Below, piece after piece: positions 7,918 through 15,730 of a DNA stretch of 30,706 nt. The notes under the pieces are model-generated. The model ran no database searches. It was not told the origin of the DNA and was given only the letters and a program-made list of their open reading frames with translations. The DNA comes from Chloroflexota bacterium (lineage in GTDB: Bacteria > Chloroflexota > Anaerolineae > Aggregatilineales > Phototrophicaceae): contig JAEZAF010000120.1 in NCBI GenBank assembly GCA_023430545.1, positions 1 to 30,706 on the forward strand. The letters run 5' to 3'. Position 1 is the first letter of the stretch. Each line of letters opens with the position of its first letter. The position numbers and the translations under genes are program-made.

Positions 7918-8277
7918 ATGGAAAAATTCAGACTCGAACAGAAATTTGATGCCTTCAGCGAACACTGGCAGCCGCGTATCGTGGCCGAACTGAACGGGCA
8001 GGCCGTCAAGGTGGCGAAACTGCTTGGCGAGTTCGTCTGGCATCATCACGAAAACGAGGATGAGCTGTTCTATGTGCTGAAAGGCCGCCTGAAGATGGAG
8101 TTCCGCGATCGCGAGGTATGGATCGAACCGGGCGAGATGCTGGTGGTCCCGCGTGGGGTGGAGCATCGTCCGGTCGCGCCGGAAGAAGTGCATCTGGTGA
8201 TGTTCGAGCCGCTGGAAACGCTCAACACCGGTAATGTGGTCAATGAGCGCACGGTCGAGAATCCGGACCGGCTGTAA
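7918..8277 (+). CDS. Small cupin-domain protein
   Basis: A 119-residue single-domain cupin. Metal-binding motif 1 is HHHENEDELFYVLKG, with H42, H44 and E49. Motif 2 is EPGEMLVVPRGVEH, with H83. These four residues form the usual metal site of a beta-barrel cupin that often holds Mn, Fe or Ni. Small cupins of this kind act as isomerases, dioxygenases or ligand sensors, and the sequence does not say which. It sits between the two channel-forming permease genes of the importer and follows a 256-base gap filled with repeats. I infer that it works on the imported compound or its CoA product. The start ATG is preceded by GAGAGGA at about 10 bases. Confidence 0.85.
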   Translation: MEKFRLEQKFDAFSEHWQPRIVAELNGQAVKVAKLLGEFVWHHHENEDELFYVLKGRLKMEFRDREVWIEPGEMLVVPRGVEHRPVAPEEVHLVMFEPLETLNTGNVVNERTVENPDRL

Positions 8278-8345
8278 ATATCAGATACAGGGTTAACGCA
8301 GCGGACGTGCCCCATCCCCCGGCGCGTTGACCCCCTCACCCCAAA

Positions 8346-8421
8346 CCCCTCTCCCCCGAAATCAGGGGAGAGGGGCTAACGACAGCACGGTTGCATGTCC
8401 CCTCCCTGATTTTGGGGAGGG
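8346..8421. repeat. Two C-rich/G-rich hairpins between cupin gene and livM
   Basis: CCCCTCTCCCC (8346-8356) pairs perfectly with GGGGAGAGGGG (8365-8375). A second hairpin of CCCTCCC/GGGAGGG follows at about 8400-8421. The 5' flank contains CCCCCTCACCCC, as in other copies of the family. No coding sequence is seen in 8278-8529. Confidence 0.7.
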
Positions 8422-8529
8422 CAAAAGAGGAAATACCTATTTCTGAAAGGGTAAGGGATGGGGGCCGTGTCCAGAATTTGGTCAATCCGGCGGGTTTATT
8501 CGAAGATTAAATAAAGGTTTATTGAACTG

Positions 8530-9642
8530 ATGTCTGCAAATATTCGTCCTTCCGGTGTATTCGACACCACTTACGCGCAGGATATCGCGCTGAACCGCAC
8601 AGTGGTGGACAAGCTGATCTCCTATGGGTTGGTGGTGCTGCTGCTTCTGCTGCCGCTGCTGGCGCTTGAAGGCCCGCTGGGGCTGAACATCATCCCGCAG
8701 TCGTGGATCGGTACGATTATCCGCATTGCGACCTTCGCGATTGCCGTGCAGGGGCTGAATCTGCTGGTGGGTTACACTGGTCAGATCTCACTCGGTCACG
8801 CGGCGTTTATGGCGGTGGGTGCGTACAGCGCGTCGATTTTTGTGCGGACGCTTGGGCTTTCCTTCTGGCTGGCACTGCCGCTGGCCGCGCTGACTTCCGG
8901 GCTGGTGGGGCTGCTGTTCGGGCTGCCGTCGCTGCGCGTGAAGGGCTTTTATCTGGCGATGGCGACACTGGCGGCGCAGTTTATCATCCCGTGGGTGATC
9001 CGCTATCCGCTGGAGTCGATCACCAACGGCACGCGCTCACTGGAAGTGCCTCCGCCCAATTTCTTCGGGCTTAGTCTGGCGCATGAATCTGCCATGTATT
9101 ACGTGATCATCCCGCTGGCAATCGTACTGTCGCTGGCGGCGCGTAACATCGTGCGGACGCGAGTCGGGCGGGCGTTTATCTCGGTACGGGATAACGATCT
9201 GGCGGCGGAACTGCTCGGAATCAATGTCTTCAATTACAAGCTGCAAGCCTTCTTCCTCAGTGCGCTGTACGCCGGTATTGCCGGGGCGCTGATGGCCTTT
9301 GAGACCAACACCGTCTCGCTGGAGGTGTTCAGCCTTGGCCGGTCGATTGAGATGCTGGCGATGCTGGTGATCGGCGGGGCCGGGTTCCCATTAGGGCCGC
9401 TGTTCGGTGTGGCGTTCGTCACCCTGCTGACGCAGAACCTGATCCCGTCGCTGATTACACCATTGAGTGGATTCCTGCCGCAGTTGATGCCGTTTATCGA
9501 TACGGTGAATATCCAGTCCTCACTCGCACCGATTCTGTTTGGTCTGGCGCTGGGGTTGTTCCTGATTTTAGAGCCGCGTGGTTTAGCATATCGCTGGGAA
9601 ATCCTCAAGATCTCGTGGAAGATTCGACCGTATTCGTATTAG
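8530..9642 (+). CDS. livM: LivM-like permease of HAAT-family importer
   Basis: A 370-residue membrane protein with about nine spans. The LivM hallmarks are LLVGYTGQISLGHAAFMAVGAY at about 78-99, LRVKGFYLAMATLA at about 137-150, and the cytoplasmic coupling loop TRVGRAFISVRDNDLAAELLGIN at about 212-234, which contacts the ATPases. GGAGFPLGPLFG near 285-296 is the second conserved Gly-rich turn. The N-terminus carries about 35 polar residues before the first span. The ribosome site is weak (AAAGG about 12 bases upstream). It should form the heteromeric channel with the LivH-like protein, energised by LivG and LivF. Immediately downstream is the 302-base gap before the binding protein. Confidence 0.9.
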   Translation: MSANIRPSGVFDTTYAQDIALNRTVVDKLISYGLVVLLLLLPLLALEGPLGLNIIPQSWIGTIIRIATFAIAVQGLNLLVGYTGQISLGHAAFMAVGAYSASIFVRTLGLSFWLALPLAALTSGLVGLLFGLPSLRVKGFYLAMATLAAQFIIPWVIRYPLESITNGTRSLEVPPPNFFGLSLAHESAMYYVIIPLAIVLSLAARNIVRTRVGRAFISVRDNDLAAELLGINVFNYKLQAFFLSALYAGIAGALMAFETNTVSLEVFSLGRSIEMLAMLVIGGAGFPLGPLFGVAFVTLLTQNLIPSLITPLSGFLPQLMPFIDTVNIQSSLAPILFGLALGLFLILEPRGLAYRWEILKISWKIRPYSY

Positions 9643-9683
9643 AGACCTGCCTGAAAATGGGTTGCCGGGGCCGGGTCAGGCGT

Positions 9684-9703
9684 GGGCCGGAAGAATCCGG
9701 CCC
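9684..9703. repeat. AGAA-loop hairpin in the livM-binding protein gap
   Basis: Stem GGGCCGGA/TCCGGCCC with loop AGAA, followed by CCTACGG. The rest of the 9643-9944 gap holds no gene. It contains a weak promoter candidate at 9819-9847 and an isolated AAGGAGG at about 9867 with no start codon after it. Confidence 0.75.
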
Positions 9704-9818
9704 CTACGGTCCATGCAGGATATAGGGCAGGAATTCAGTTTTGGCTTTAGGGGCAAGGTCGGGGAAACGCCGGAGCGATGATCTGGACTGGCCTTCGCCT
9801 TTAAGCATTATCTGTCGT

Positions 9819-9847
9819 TTGCGAGTTGGCTGATCAGCCTGCATACT
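9819..9847 (+). promoter_or_regulatory. Possible promoter of the binding-protein gene
   Basis: TTGCGA (9819-9824) and CATACT (9842-9847) are 17 bases apart, each with four of six consensus bases. A separate promoter here would help explain high expression of the binding protein relative to the permeases. Confidence 0.4.
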
Positions 9848-9944
9848 AGGGAGGTGCTTCACGACAAGGAGGTTCGCTGTCAAAACACCCGATCACATTG
9901 AGATTGTCCATTTAAACATAGATCAGCGAAAGAGGGTTATTTTT

Positions 9945-11396
9945 ATGCGTTCGAAAATGCTTCTGTTATGTGTTCTGTTGATCCTCGCCGTCATGGCTGC
10001 GCCGGTTGCGGCACAGGATGACGCCACCCTGCCCGACTTCATCCAGCATACCGAATGTGAAGTCGATCTCACCGGCGAAACCATCGTCATCCAGCATCTG
10101 GGTGATGTCAGCGGCAGTTACGCGCCGATCACGCAGCCACTGCTGGCGGGTTTCGAAGACGCGATTGCCTACTTCAACGCACGCGGCGGGATCTGCGGTG
10201 CGACGATTACCTCTGAAAACCGCGACACCGGCGGCGACCCGGCCCAGACTCAGGCGGGTTACGATTACTTCTCCGGGCTGGACCCGAAGCCGCACATGCT
10301 GGTGCTGTACTCTTCGACTGATGCCGAACTGCTGCGTCCGCAGCTCGAAGAAGACGAGATCCCGGCAGTGATCAGCGCGGGATCGCTGGAAGGTCTGTAT
10401 GGCGAGAACGGCGACGAACCGGGCTGGATTTACGCCACCAATCCGCTGTACACCGACCAGTTCGGTTTCTTCTGCGATTTCGTCGCGGCGAATCCGGAAG
10501 AATTCCCCGAACCGGTGATCGGTTATATCGGCTGGGGCGCACCGTCGGCAGCTTTCGGTATGGCGGCCTTCACCAATGAAACACAGGCGTACTGCGAAGG
10601 CGTCGGCGTGGATGTGCTGGATACAGCAGAGTCCTTCAGCCCGGCAGCAACCGATGTCTCGACCAATGTCGATAACCTGTATCAGGCTGGCGCGAACATC
10701 ATCTACGTGAACGCACTCGCCACTGGACCGCTGCGCGTTGCAGAAGCGATCCACTTCCTCGGCATTCAGGACGAAGTCAAGCTGGCGTCGGTCAACTGGG
10801 GCATGGATACCTCCGTGGCGCTGCTGGCACGCACCAGCCTCGGTGACAACGGTCTGCCGGTGGTGAATGGTATGTACGGTTCACTGCCCTTCCGCTGGTG
10901 GACGGAAACCGATCAGCCCGGTATTCAGCTCATGATCGAAAACGCCGATGCCGCACAGCGTGCGCCGCAGGTCCGTGGTATTTCGTATCTGCTCGGCTGG
11001 GCGACCGTCGATCAGTACATCGAGATGTACGCGCAGACTGTGAACCGCGTCGGCAGCCTTGATGCTGTGACTGGTGCTGAAATCCGCGACACATTCGAGA
11101 ATCTGGTCTACAGCCCGCTCGGCCTGTTACAGCTTGACTTCCTGGCTGGCGAGATCCGCGCCCTGACTGGCAACCGTATCATGCAGTTCGCGTTCGCCAA
11201 TTCGACCATGGACGGGATCGCGACCTCGGGTGACGATGCGCTGGCCGTTCCGCTGGAAGACGGTACCAACTTCTACCCGCCGGTTTATCTCCAGCGCTAT
11301 CCGGCAGAAGGCTTTGGGCAGGCCCCCGATGTCCGTCATGCCGGAATGGATATGAGCGCGACGGATGAGATGGCAGCCACTGAAGAAGCTGACTAA
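9945..11396 (+). CDS. livK: LivK-like extracellular substrate-binding protein
   Basis: A 483-residue secreted binding protein of the type I periplasmic-binding (Peripla_BP_6) fold, the usual receptor of HAAT importers. The signal peptide MRSKMLLLCVLLILAVMAAP ends in VAA before QDD, with cleavage likely after residue 23. There is no lipobox cysteine, so attachment to the cell surface by a lipid is not indicated. HLGDVSGSYAPITQPLLAGF at about 50-70 is the first substrate loop, and FNARGGICG, with a paired cysteine, follows. The protein has extra length over E. coli LivK (about 350 mature) and ends in an acidic tail (DMSATDEMAATEEAD). The start ATG has GAAAGAGGG upstream. Substrate specificity cannot be read; the nearby ligase argues for a carboxylic acid rather than leucine. 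Confidence 0.88.
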   Translation: MRSKMLLLCVLLILAVMAAPVAAQDDATLPDFIQHTECEVDLTGETIVIQHLGDVSGSYAPITQPLLAGFEDAIAYFNARGGICGATITSENRDTGGDPAQTQAGYDYFSGLDPKPHMLVLYSSTDAELLRPQLEEDEIPAVISAGSLEGLYGENGDEPGWIYATNPLYTDQFGFFCDFVAANPEEFPEPVIGYIGWGAPSAAFGMAAFTNETQAYCEGVGVDVLDTAESFSPAATDVSTNVDNLYQAGANIIYVNALATGPLRVAEAIHFLGIQDEVKLASVNWGMDTSVALLARTSLGDNGLPVVNGMYGSLPFRWWTETDQPGIQLMIENADAAQRAPQVRGISYLLGWATVDQYIEMYAQTVNRVGSLDAVTGAEIRDTFENLVYSPLGLLQLDFLAGEIRALTGNRIMQFAFANSTMDGIATSGDDALAVPLEDGTNFYPPVYLQRYPAEGFGQAPDVRHAGMDMSATDEMAATEEAD

Positions 11397-11410
11397 ACAG
11401 TAACGTAAAT

Positions 11411-11453
11411 CATCGGCTGGATTCTGGCAGACGCTGCCAGCGTCCAGCCGATG
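11411..11453 (+). terminator. Long hairpin after the binding-protein gene
   Basis: CATCGGCTGGA pairs perfectly with TCCAGCCGATG. Inside it, CTGGCAG/CTGCCAG closes an ACG loop, separated from the outer stem by a small TT/CG internal loop. No T-run follows, so it may act less as a full terminator than as a 3' barrier that protects the binding-protein mRNA and lowers read-through into livF. Confidence 0.55.
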
Positions 11454-11471
11454 GCGGCGATAGATCATCAT

Positions 11472-11491
11472 GGGCCGGAAGAATCCGGCCC
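11472..11491. repeat. AGAA-loop hairpin repeat
   Basis: Stem GGGCCGGA/TCCGGCCC with loop AGAA, identical in its 20-base core to the copy at 9684-9703. The two copies flank the binding-protein gene. Confidence 0.75.
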
Positions 11492-11564
11492 CACAACTCA
11501 TGTGCTGTGCATTCATGTCAAAAATATCGTTTTATTGATGCGAAGACTGAAGAAATAACGACTT

Positions 11565-12359
11565 ATGCTCTCTGTCAACAATATCGAAGTGATTTACAAC
11601 AGCGTGATTCTGGTGCTGCGCGGGATCTCGTTTCAGGTGGAGCCAGGGCAGATTGTTTCGCTGCTGGGGCCGAATGGTGCGGGAAAATCGACCACACTGA
11701 AGGCCATCAGCGGGCTGCTGCGCAGTGAACTCGGCGAGATCACACGCGGCAACATCACCTGGCATGATGAACGGGTGGACACCCGCAGCGCAGAGGACAT
11801 CGTGCGGCGCGGGATCATTCAGGTGATCGAAGGGCGTCCGCTGTTCCGGCATCTGACGGTAGAAGAAAACCTGATGATCGGGGCGATGCCGTATGAAGGC
11901 GGACGCCACTCCCGGCAGGATCTGGAGCGGGTGTTCAACTATTTCCCGCGCCTGCGTGACCTGCGCCGACGCGTGAGCGGGTATCTGTCCGGCGGTGAGG
12001 GGCAGATGCTGGTCATCGGTCGGGCGCTGATGGGACATCCGCGTCTGATCATGCTGGATGAACCGTCACTGGGGCTGGCCCCGATGCTGGTCGAGGAGAT
12101 CTTCGAGATTGTGGCGGAGATCCGCGCACAGGAGAAGGTCTCGGTGCTGCTGGTGGAGCAGAATGCACGAGCGGCGCTCGGCATTGCGGATCATGGCTAC
12201 GTAATGGAAAACGGGCGTATCGTGCTGGATGGCCCGGCGGCAGCCCTGCGCGAAAACGAGGACATCAAGGAATTTTACCTCGGCCTGAATCAGTTAGGTG
12301 CACGCAAGAGCTACCGCGATGTCAAGCATTACAAGCGGCGCAAGCGCTGGCTCGGGTGA
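11565..12359 (+). CDS. livF: LivF-like ATP-binding protein of HAAT-family importer
   Basis: The second importer ATPase, 264 residues. Walker A GPNGAGKST is at 35-43. LSGGEGQMLVIGRAL is the signature, with GEGQ in place of GEQQ. LIMLDEPSLGLAP is Walker B and LLVEQNARAALGIADHGYVMENG the H-region; VEQN and the GYVMENGRI strand are LivF marks. The C-terminus carries an additional basic tail (ARKSYRDVKHYKRRKRWLG) beyond standard LivF length (about 235), which I believe occurs in a subset of HAAT ATPases found with acyl-CoA ligases; I cannot confirm this here. The ribosome site is weak. The stop codon lies inside a 15-base tandem repeat (see 12345-12389). Confidence 0.9.
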   Translation: MLSVNNIEVIYNSVILVLRGISFQVEPGQIVSLLGPNGAGKSTTLKAISGLLRSELGEITRGNITWHDERVDTRSAEDIVRRGIIQVIEGRPLFRHLTVEENLMIGAMPYEGGRHSRQDLERVFNYFPRLRDLRRRVSGYLSGGEGQMLVIGRALMGHPRLIMLDEPSLGLAPMLVEEIFEIVAEIRAQEKVSVLLVEQNARAALGIADHGYVMENGRIVLDGPAAALRENEDIKEFYLGLNQLGARKSYRDVKHYKRRKRWLG

Positions 12360-12389
12360 TGCTGGCTGGGGTGACGCTGGTTGGGATGA
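12345..12389 (+). repeat. Three tandem 15-bp units spanning the livF stop codon
   Basis: The units are CGCTGGCTCGGGTGA (12345-12359), TGCTGGCTGGGGTGA (12360-12374) and CGCTGGTTGGGATGA (12375-12389). The first encodes the last residues RWLG and stop. The unit length is five codons, so the two extra copies repeat the stop in frame, giving three successive in-frame TGA codons. The copies have 2-4 differences from each other, so the duplication is not recent. Confidence 0.85.
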
Positions 12390-12480
12390 TAATCGACGGG
12401 GCAGGCAGAGTATCGCCAGCGATGCGGGAAGAGACCTGCTCCGATATGAAACACAAACGAAATATGCAGGGCGGTAACAC

Positions 12481-12786
12481 ATGAGTGACGATCAGGAAAC
12501 CACAGTGCCCGAACCCCCCCGACGGCTGTACGCGCTGGTCAGTGGAAAAGTGCAGGGCGTGAGTTTCCGCTGGTACACGGCGCAGGAAGCACGTCGGCTC
12601 GGTGTCACGGGGTACGCACGCAATCTCGACGATGGACGCGTCGAGGTGCAGGCCGAAGGCACGAATGAAGCCTTGGAAGCGCTGCTTCAGTTTCTCCATA
12701 AAGGATCACCGGGATCGTCCGTCCGGCAGGTGAGCGCCCAATGGCTGGACTCTGACGAGGCATTCTCCGATTTTGAAATCCGTTAA
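12481..12786 (+). CDS. acyP: Acylphosphatase
   Basis: A 101-residue protein with the full acylphosphatase fold. This small cytoplasmic enzyme hydrolyses the carboxyl-phosphate bond of acyl phosphates. The substrate loop GKVQGVSFRWYT holds the catalytic arginine (R30), and GVTGYARNLDDGRVEV holds the catalytic asparagine (N48). A polar N-terminal extension of about 13 residues precedes the first strand. The start ATG is preceded by AGGGCGG at a normal distance. It follows livF by 121 bases in the same direction; a functional link with the acyl-CoA ligase (acyl phosphate clean-up) is possible but not shown. Confidence 0.93.
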   Translation: MSDDQETTVPEPPRRLYALVSGKVQGVSFRWYTAQEARRLGVTGYARNLDDGRVEVQAEGTNEALEALLQFLHKGSPGSSVRQVSAQWLDSDEAFSDFEIR

Positions 12787-13080
12787 AAGCAGTCGTTTTC
12801 TGAAAAGTTCAGGATGAAGCAGGCATGGATGCTTACATCAGTCAGGGTCGGTCTGTCTCTGCTCCTCAGCACGCCACCATGATGACCTGATAGGCATCCG
12901 TGCCGGTGCGTTTTCCCTCAGTTAAATCTCACTAATCCCAAGCCCGTAAATTTCAGAGCTTTTTTACGTATTTCTGTTGACACGGCTATCAGCATCCCGA
13001 TACCCTTGACGCAGAACGATTCTTTGTTTTGCAAAAACCAGCCCACCCTCAACTTGTTAATCAAGGAGTAGTGATTTTTG
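12787..13080 (+). other. Intergenic region with a weak promoter candidate
   Basis: No gene is seen. TTGACA at 12977-12982 with GATACC at 12999-13004 (16-base spacer) is a possible promoter for the FG-GAP protein gene; the -10 is poor. AAGGAG at 13063-13068 is the ribosome site of that gene. Confidence 0.4.
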
Positions 13081-15189
13081 ATGATAAGGCATTCTTCCAA
13101 AAATTTACTGACGCTGGCGATTGCCGCGATACTGGCGCTGAGCGTCATCGCTGGCCTCGCGACACTGGTTGGCGCACAGGATGGTGGGTTACTGCCACTT
13201 CCGTCGCGTGTCTTCTCTCAGCAGTCAAAGCCCACTGGCAGTACCGGTGCGCCGCAGGATGATATTGGGCAAAGTGTCGCCATCAGTGCAGATGGAAACA
13301 CCGCCATCGTCGGTATGCCAGGACATGACACACAGGTCGCTAACGCGCTGGGCCGTGCCATCGTCTACGTGCGCACTGGCGCAACATGGACGGAGCAGCA
13401 GATCCTTCTCGCCAGTGATGGCGGTGGTGCGGATGCGTTCGGTTTCTCCGTGGACATCAGTGCCAACGGTACTGTGGCGGTCATCGGTGCATTCGGATGG
13501 GAAAACAACGATGATGGCGATGGCCGTGGCGCTGCCTATGTCTTCCGTCGTACTGGTGGGGCCTGGGTACAGGAAAAAATACTGACCGCTGCGGATGGCA
13601 CCAAGTTCGACAAGTTCGGTACGGCAGTCGCTATCAGCGGCGAGGGTAATCACATTCTGGTTGGCGCGACGGGTGAAGACTCTCCAACCGCGACGGTGCT
13701 TGGTAACGGTGCGGTCTATGCCTACACCTATGGTGGTGGCACGACCTGGACGGAGACGGCCAAGATCCGCCCGTTTGCAGATTATCAGAACGACGCCTTC
13801 CACCTGTTTGGCGCGTCGATTGCGCTGAGCTTTAACGGTACAACTGCCGTCATCGGTGCGCCGGGTGCTGATCCCATTTTCATGGATGAAGGCACGGCTT
13901 ATGTCTACACCCGCGCTGGAAATGCATGGACCAAGATCGCCACGCTGACTGATATCGAATCTGACTCAGGTGCCGCCTTCGGCAGCTCGGTCGCGACCGA
14001 TAACAACGGCTCGGTCGTAATGGTCGGCGCACCCTATGCGGACGGTGCCGCTGAGGATTCCGGCGTGGTCGTGACCTATAATCTTTTTGCCGGTAACTAT
14101 CTGTTCAATCAGCGGATTACAGGCCCCGGTACGCATTCGGCTCACTTTGGTGCGTCGGTCACGCTCAATGGCAACGATGGCCGCGTGGCCGTGATCGGTG
14201 CCCCGGGTGATAATGCCAGTGGGATCTTCAGCGGTGCGGGTTATGTCTACCTGCGTGGCAATAATCAGGCATGGGGACAGTATGCCAAACTTGTGCCGAA
14301 TGACAGCGCCGCTGGCGATAACTTCGGGATGAGTCTGGATATCAGCGCGGATCGTCTGACTGTGCTGGGTGGCTCTCCGAACAACCTGAACAAGGGTGCG
14401 GCATATGTCTTCTACGATCCGCAGTTGGTTCCGACGGATATTCCGACTAATACCAATACGCCCGGTGGCCCGACCGAGACATCGCAGCCCCCAACCAAGA
14501 CCGTGACACCCGGTGGCCCGACGGTGACACCGATCCCACCCACCAACACACCCGGTGGCCCGACCGAGACACCGCTGCCCCCGACCCAGACACCCACCTC
14601 GACACCGCCCGCAGTGGAACTGCTGATCAATGGTGGATTTGAACAAGCTGACGCTAAAAATCAGCCAGTTGGATGGACCAAGAAGAAGGACACCAAAGAC
14701 AAGGTCAAGTGCTCGAAGGACCTGAGCGATCCGATTTCGTATGAGGCGCTGTGTGTCTATCAGATGAAGAACATCAACGGCCTGTCTGGTAAGCTGCTGC
14801 AGAAGGTTGATGTGAGCACCGGTGTGGTGAAGCCAGGGGACACCCTGCGGCTGGAAGGCGCGGCATGGGTCGCCAATAGCAAGGGCAAGGCCAAGGTCAA
14901 GCTGGTGGTCATCTACACCGACCCGAATGCTCCGAAGTCCAAGGTCGTCGTCAACCTGAACGGTGCGTCCGATAGTGTGAAGACGTGGGTGCCGTTCGTC
15001 GATCTGGTGGACAGTGACCTGATTCAGATCACAGGCACACCGGCACAGATCAAGGTGATACTGCTGAACAAGAGCACCGGTGGCAAGATCCGCTATGACG
15101 CGGTCAGTGTCAAACGCTATCAGGCTGGGACGATGCCCCCGCCGATCACCAACGGCTTCGGCACAACGGATACGCTGCCACTGCCATAA
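13081..15189 (+). CDS. Secreted FG-GAP repeat protein with Pro/Thr linker and C-terminal domain
   Basis: A protein of 702 residues. The signal peptide (MIRHSSKN then a hydrophobic stretch) ends near VGAQDGG at about 32-36. Seven FG-GAP type repeats follow from about 62 to 440, each with a core like FGxSVxIS.NG..A.VGAPG (IGQSV, FGFSV, FGTAV, FGASI, FGSSV, FGASV, FGMSL), which fits one closed seven-bladed beta-propeller. A linker at about 450-510 has repeated PGGPTET and PPT units. The last part starts with VELLINGGFEQ and resembles carbohydrate-binding-like beta-sandwich domains that often begin with NGGFE, but this is not certain. The likely role is a cell-surface or secreted binding protein. 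ATG 13081 is used; an in-frame TTG at 13078, 9 bases after AAGGAG, is an equal candidate. Confidence 0.88.
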   Translation: MIRHSSKNLLTLAIAAILALSVIAGLATLVGAQDGGLLPLPSRVFSQQSKPTGSTGAPQDDIGQSVAISADGNTAIVGMPGHDTQVANALGRAIVYVRTGATWTEQQILLASDGGGADAFGFSVDISANGTVAVIGAFGWENNDDGDGRGAAYVFRRTGGAWVQEKILTAADGTKFDKFGTAVAISGEGNHILVGATGEDSPTATVLGNGAVYAYTYGGGTTWTETAKIRPFADYQNDAFHLFGASIALSFNGTTAVIGAPGADPIFMDEGTAYVYTRAGNAWTKIATLTDIESDSGAAFGSSVATDNNGSVVMVGAPYADGAAEDSGVVVTYNLFAGNYLFNQRITGPGTHSAHFGASVTLNGNDGRVAVIGAPGDNASGIFSGAGYVYLRGNNQAWGQYAKLVPNDSAAGDNFGMSLDISADRLTVLGGSPNNLNKGAAYVFYDPQLVPTDIPTNTNTPGGPTETSQPPTKTVTPGGPTVTPIPPTNTPGGPTETPLPPTQTPTSTPPAVELLINGGFEQADAKNQPVGWTKKKDTKDKVKCSKDLSDPISYEALCVYQMKNINGLSGKLLQKVDVSTGVVKPGDTLRLEGAAWVANSKGKAKVKLVVIYTDPNAPKSKVVVNLNGASDSVKTWVPFVDLVDSDLIQITGTPAQIKVILLNKSTGGKIRYDAVSVKRYQAGTMPPPITNGFGTTDTLPLP

Positions 15190-15237
15190 TGCTGAGGTAT
15201 CAGCGGTATAAACTGCTGTAACTTGTATCAGAAAGTG

Positions 15238-15280
15238 AAAGGCCGGGATCGCCGTACAGAGAATCCCGGCCTTTTGTTTT
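15238..15280 (+). terminator. Rho-independent terminator after the FG-GAP gene
   Basis: AAA GGCCGGGAT (15241-15249) pairs with ATCCCGGCC (15263-15271), followed by TTTTGTTTTT. Strong stem and U-rich tail. Confidence 0.85.
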
Positions 15281-15322
15281 TGCCGGAGGGTGAGATCAAG
15301 GCTTGTCACAGGATGTAAAAAA

Positions 15323-15351
15323 TTGCGCCGTCTCTCAAGATGATTTATGCT
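15323..15351 (+). promoter_or_regulatory. Possible promoter of the miniprotein cassette
   Basis: TTGCGC (15323-15328) and TATGCT (15346-15351) with a 17-base spacer, about 73 bases before the miniprotein start and after the terminator at 15238-15280. The -35 match is poor. Confidence 0.35.
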
Positions 15352-15423
15352 TGCCATAGGTTGTTTGATCGTTACCTGCGGCTCAGCGCCACTGCTGAAG
15401 ACTACGACTGAAAGGACGGCGAC

Positions 15424-15528
15424 ATGCTGGGAAAAGGTCCAGCGCGCATCTATAATCTGATCAGCATCATCTTTCTGGTTCTGACCCTCGTGGTCGTAGT
15501 GCTTGTGGTGCTGCAAATCGCGCAGTAA
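15424..15528 (+). CDS. 34-residue single-span membrane miniprotein
   Basis: A short frame starts at ATG 15424 with AAAGGA about 9 bases upstream and ends at TAA 15526-15528. The product is MLGKGPARIYNLIS, then an unbroken hydrophobic stretch IIFLVLTLVVVVLVVL, then QIAQ. It is one membrane span with a basic short N-terminus, so the C-terminus should be outside. The stretch YNLISIIFLVLTLVVVV aligns closely with YNVIALIFFILSIAVIVVV at the N-terminus of the next gene (15731-16501), so it looks like a paralogue of that membrane anchor without the stalk and outer domain. I know no named family. Coding is supported by the Shine-Dalgarno site, by codon use like that of the neighbours and by the similarity to the next protein. 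Confidence 0.65.
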   Translation: MLGKGPARIYNLISIIFLVLTLVVVVLVVLQIAQ

Positions 15529-15730
15529 AAAGCATGTAATGTGCAGTGCAGCGACAATGTGCGGTGTATGCAATATATGTACCGTGTCAGACATGACCTA
15601 ACTCTGCTGCACCTGGTGCGGATGACTGCATCCTGTGCGATTCTGCGCGAGTGTCTGCTTTGAAAATTTGCCTGAAAAGTGCAGGCTGAAGTGTTGAGCG
15701 TGAAGGATTACCATTCATGAGGGGGTATCG

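Noticed and set aside
9867..9873. Isolated AAGGAGG suggesting a small gene
   Set aside because: No ATG, GTG or TTG follows at a usable distance with an open frame.
13966..15594. 542-codon - strand frame
   Set aside because: It is antisense to the FG-GAP protein and crosses a terminator; no conserved motifs.
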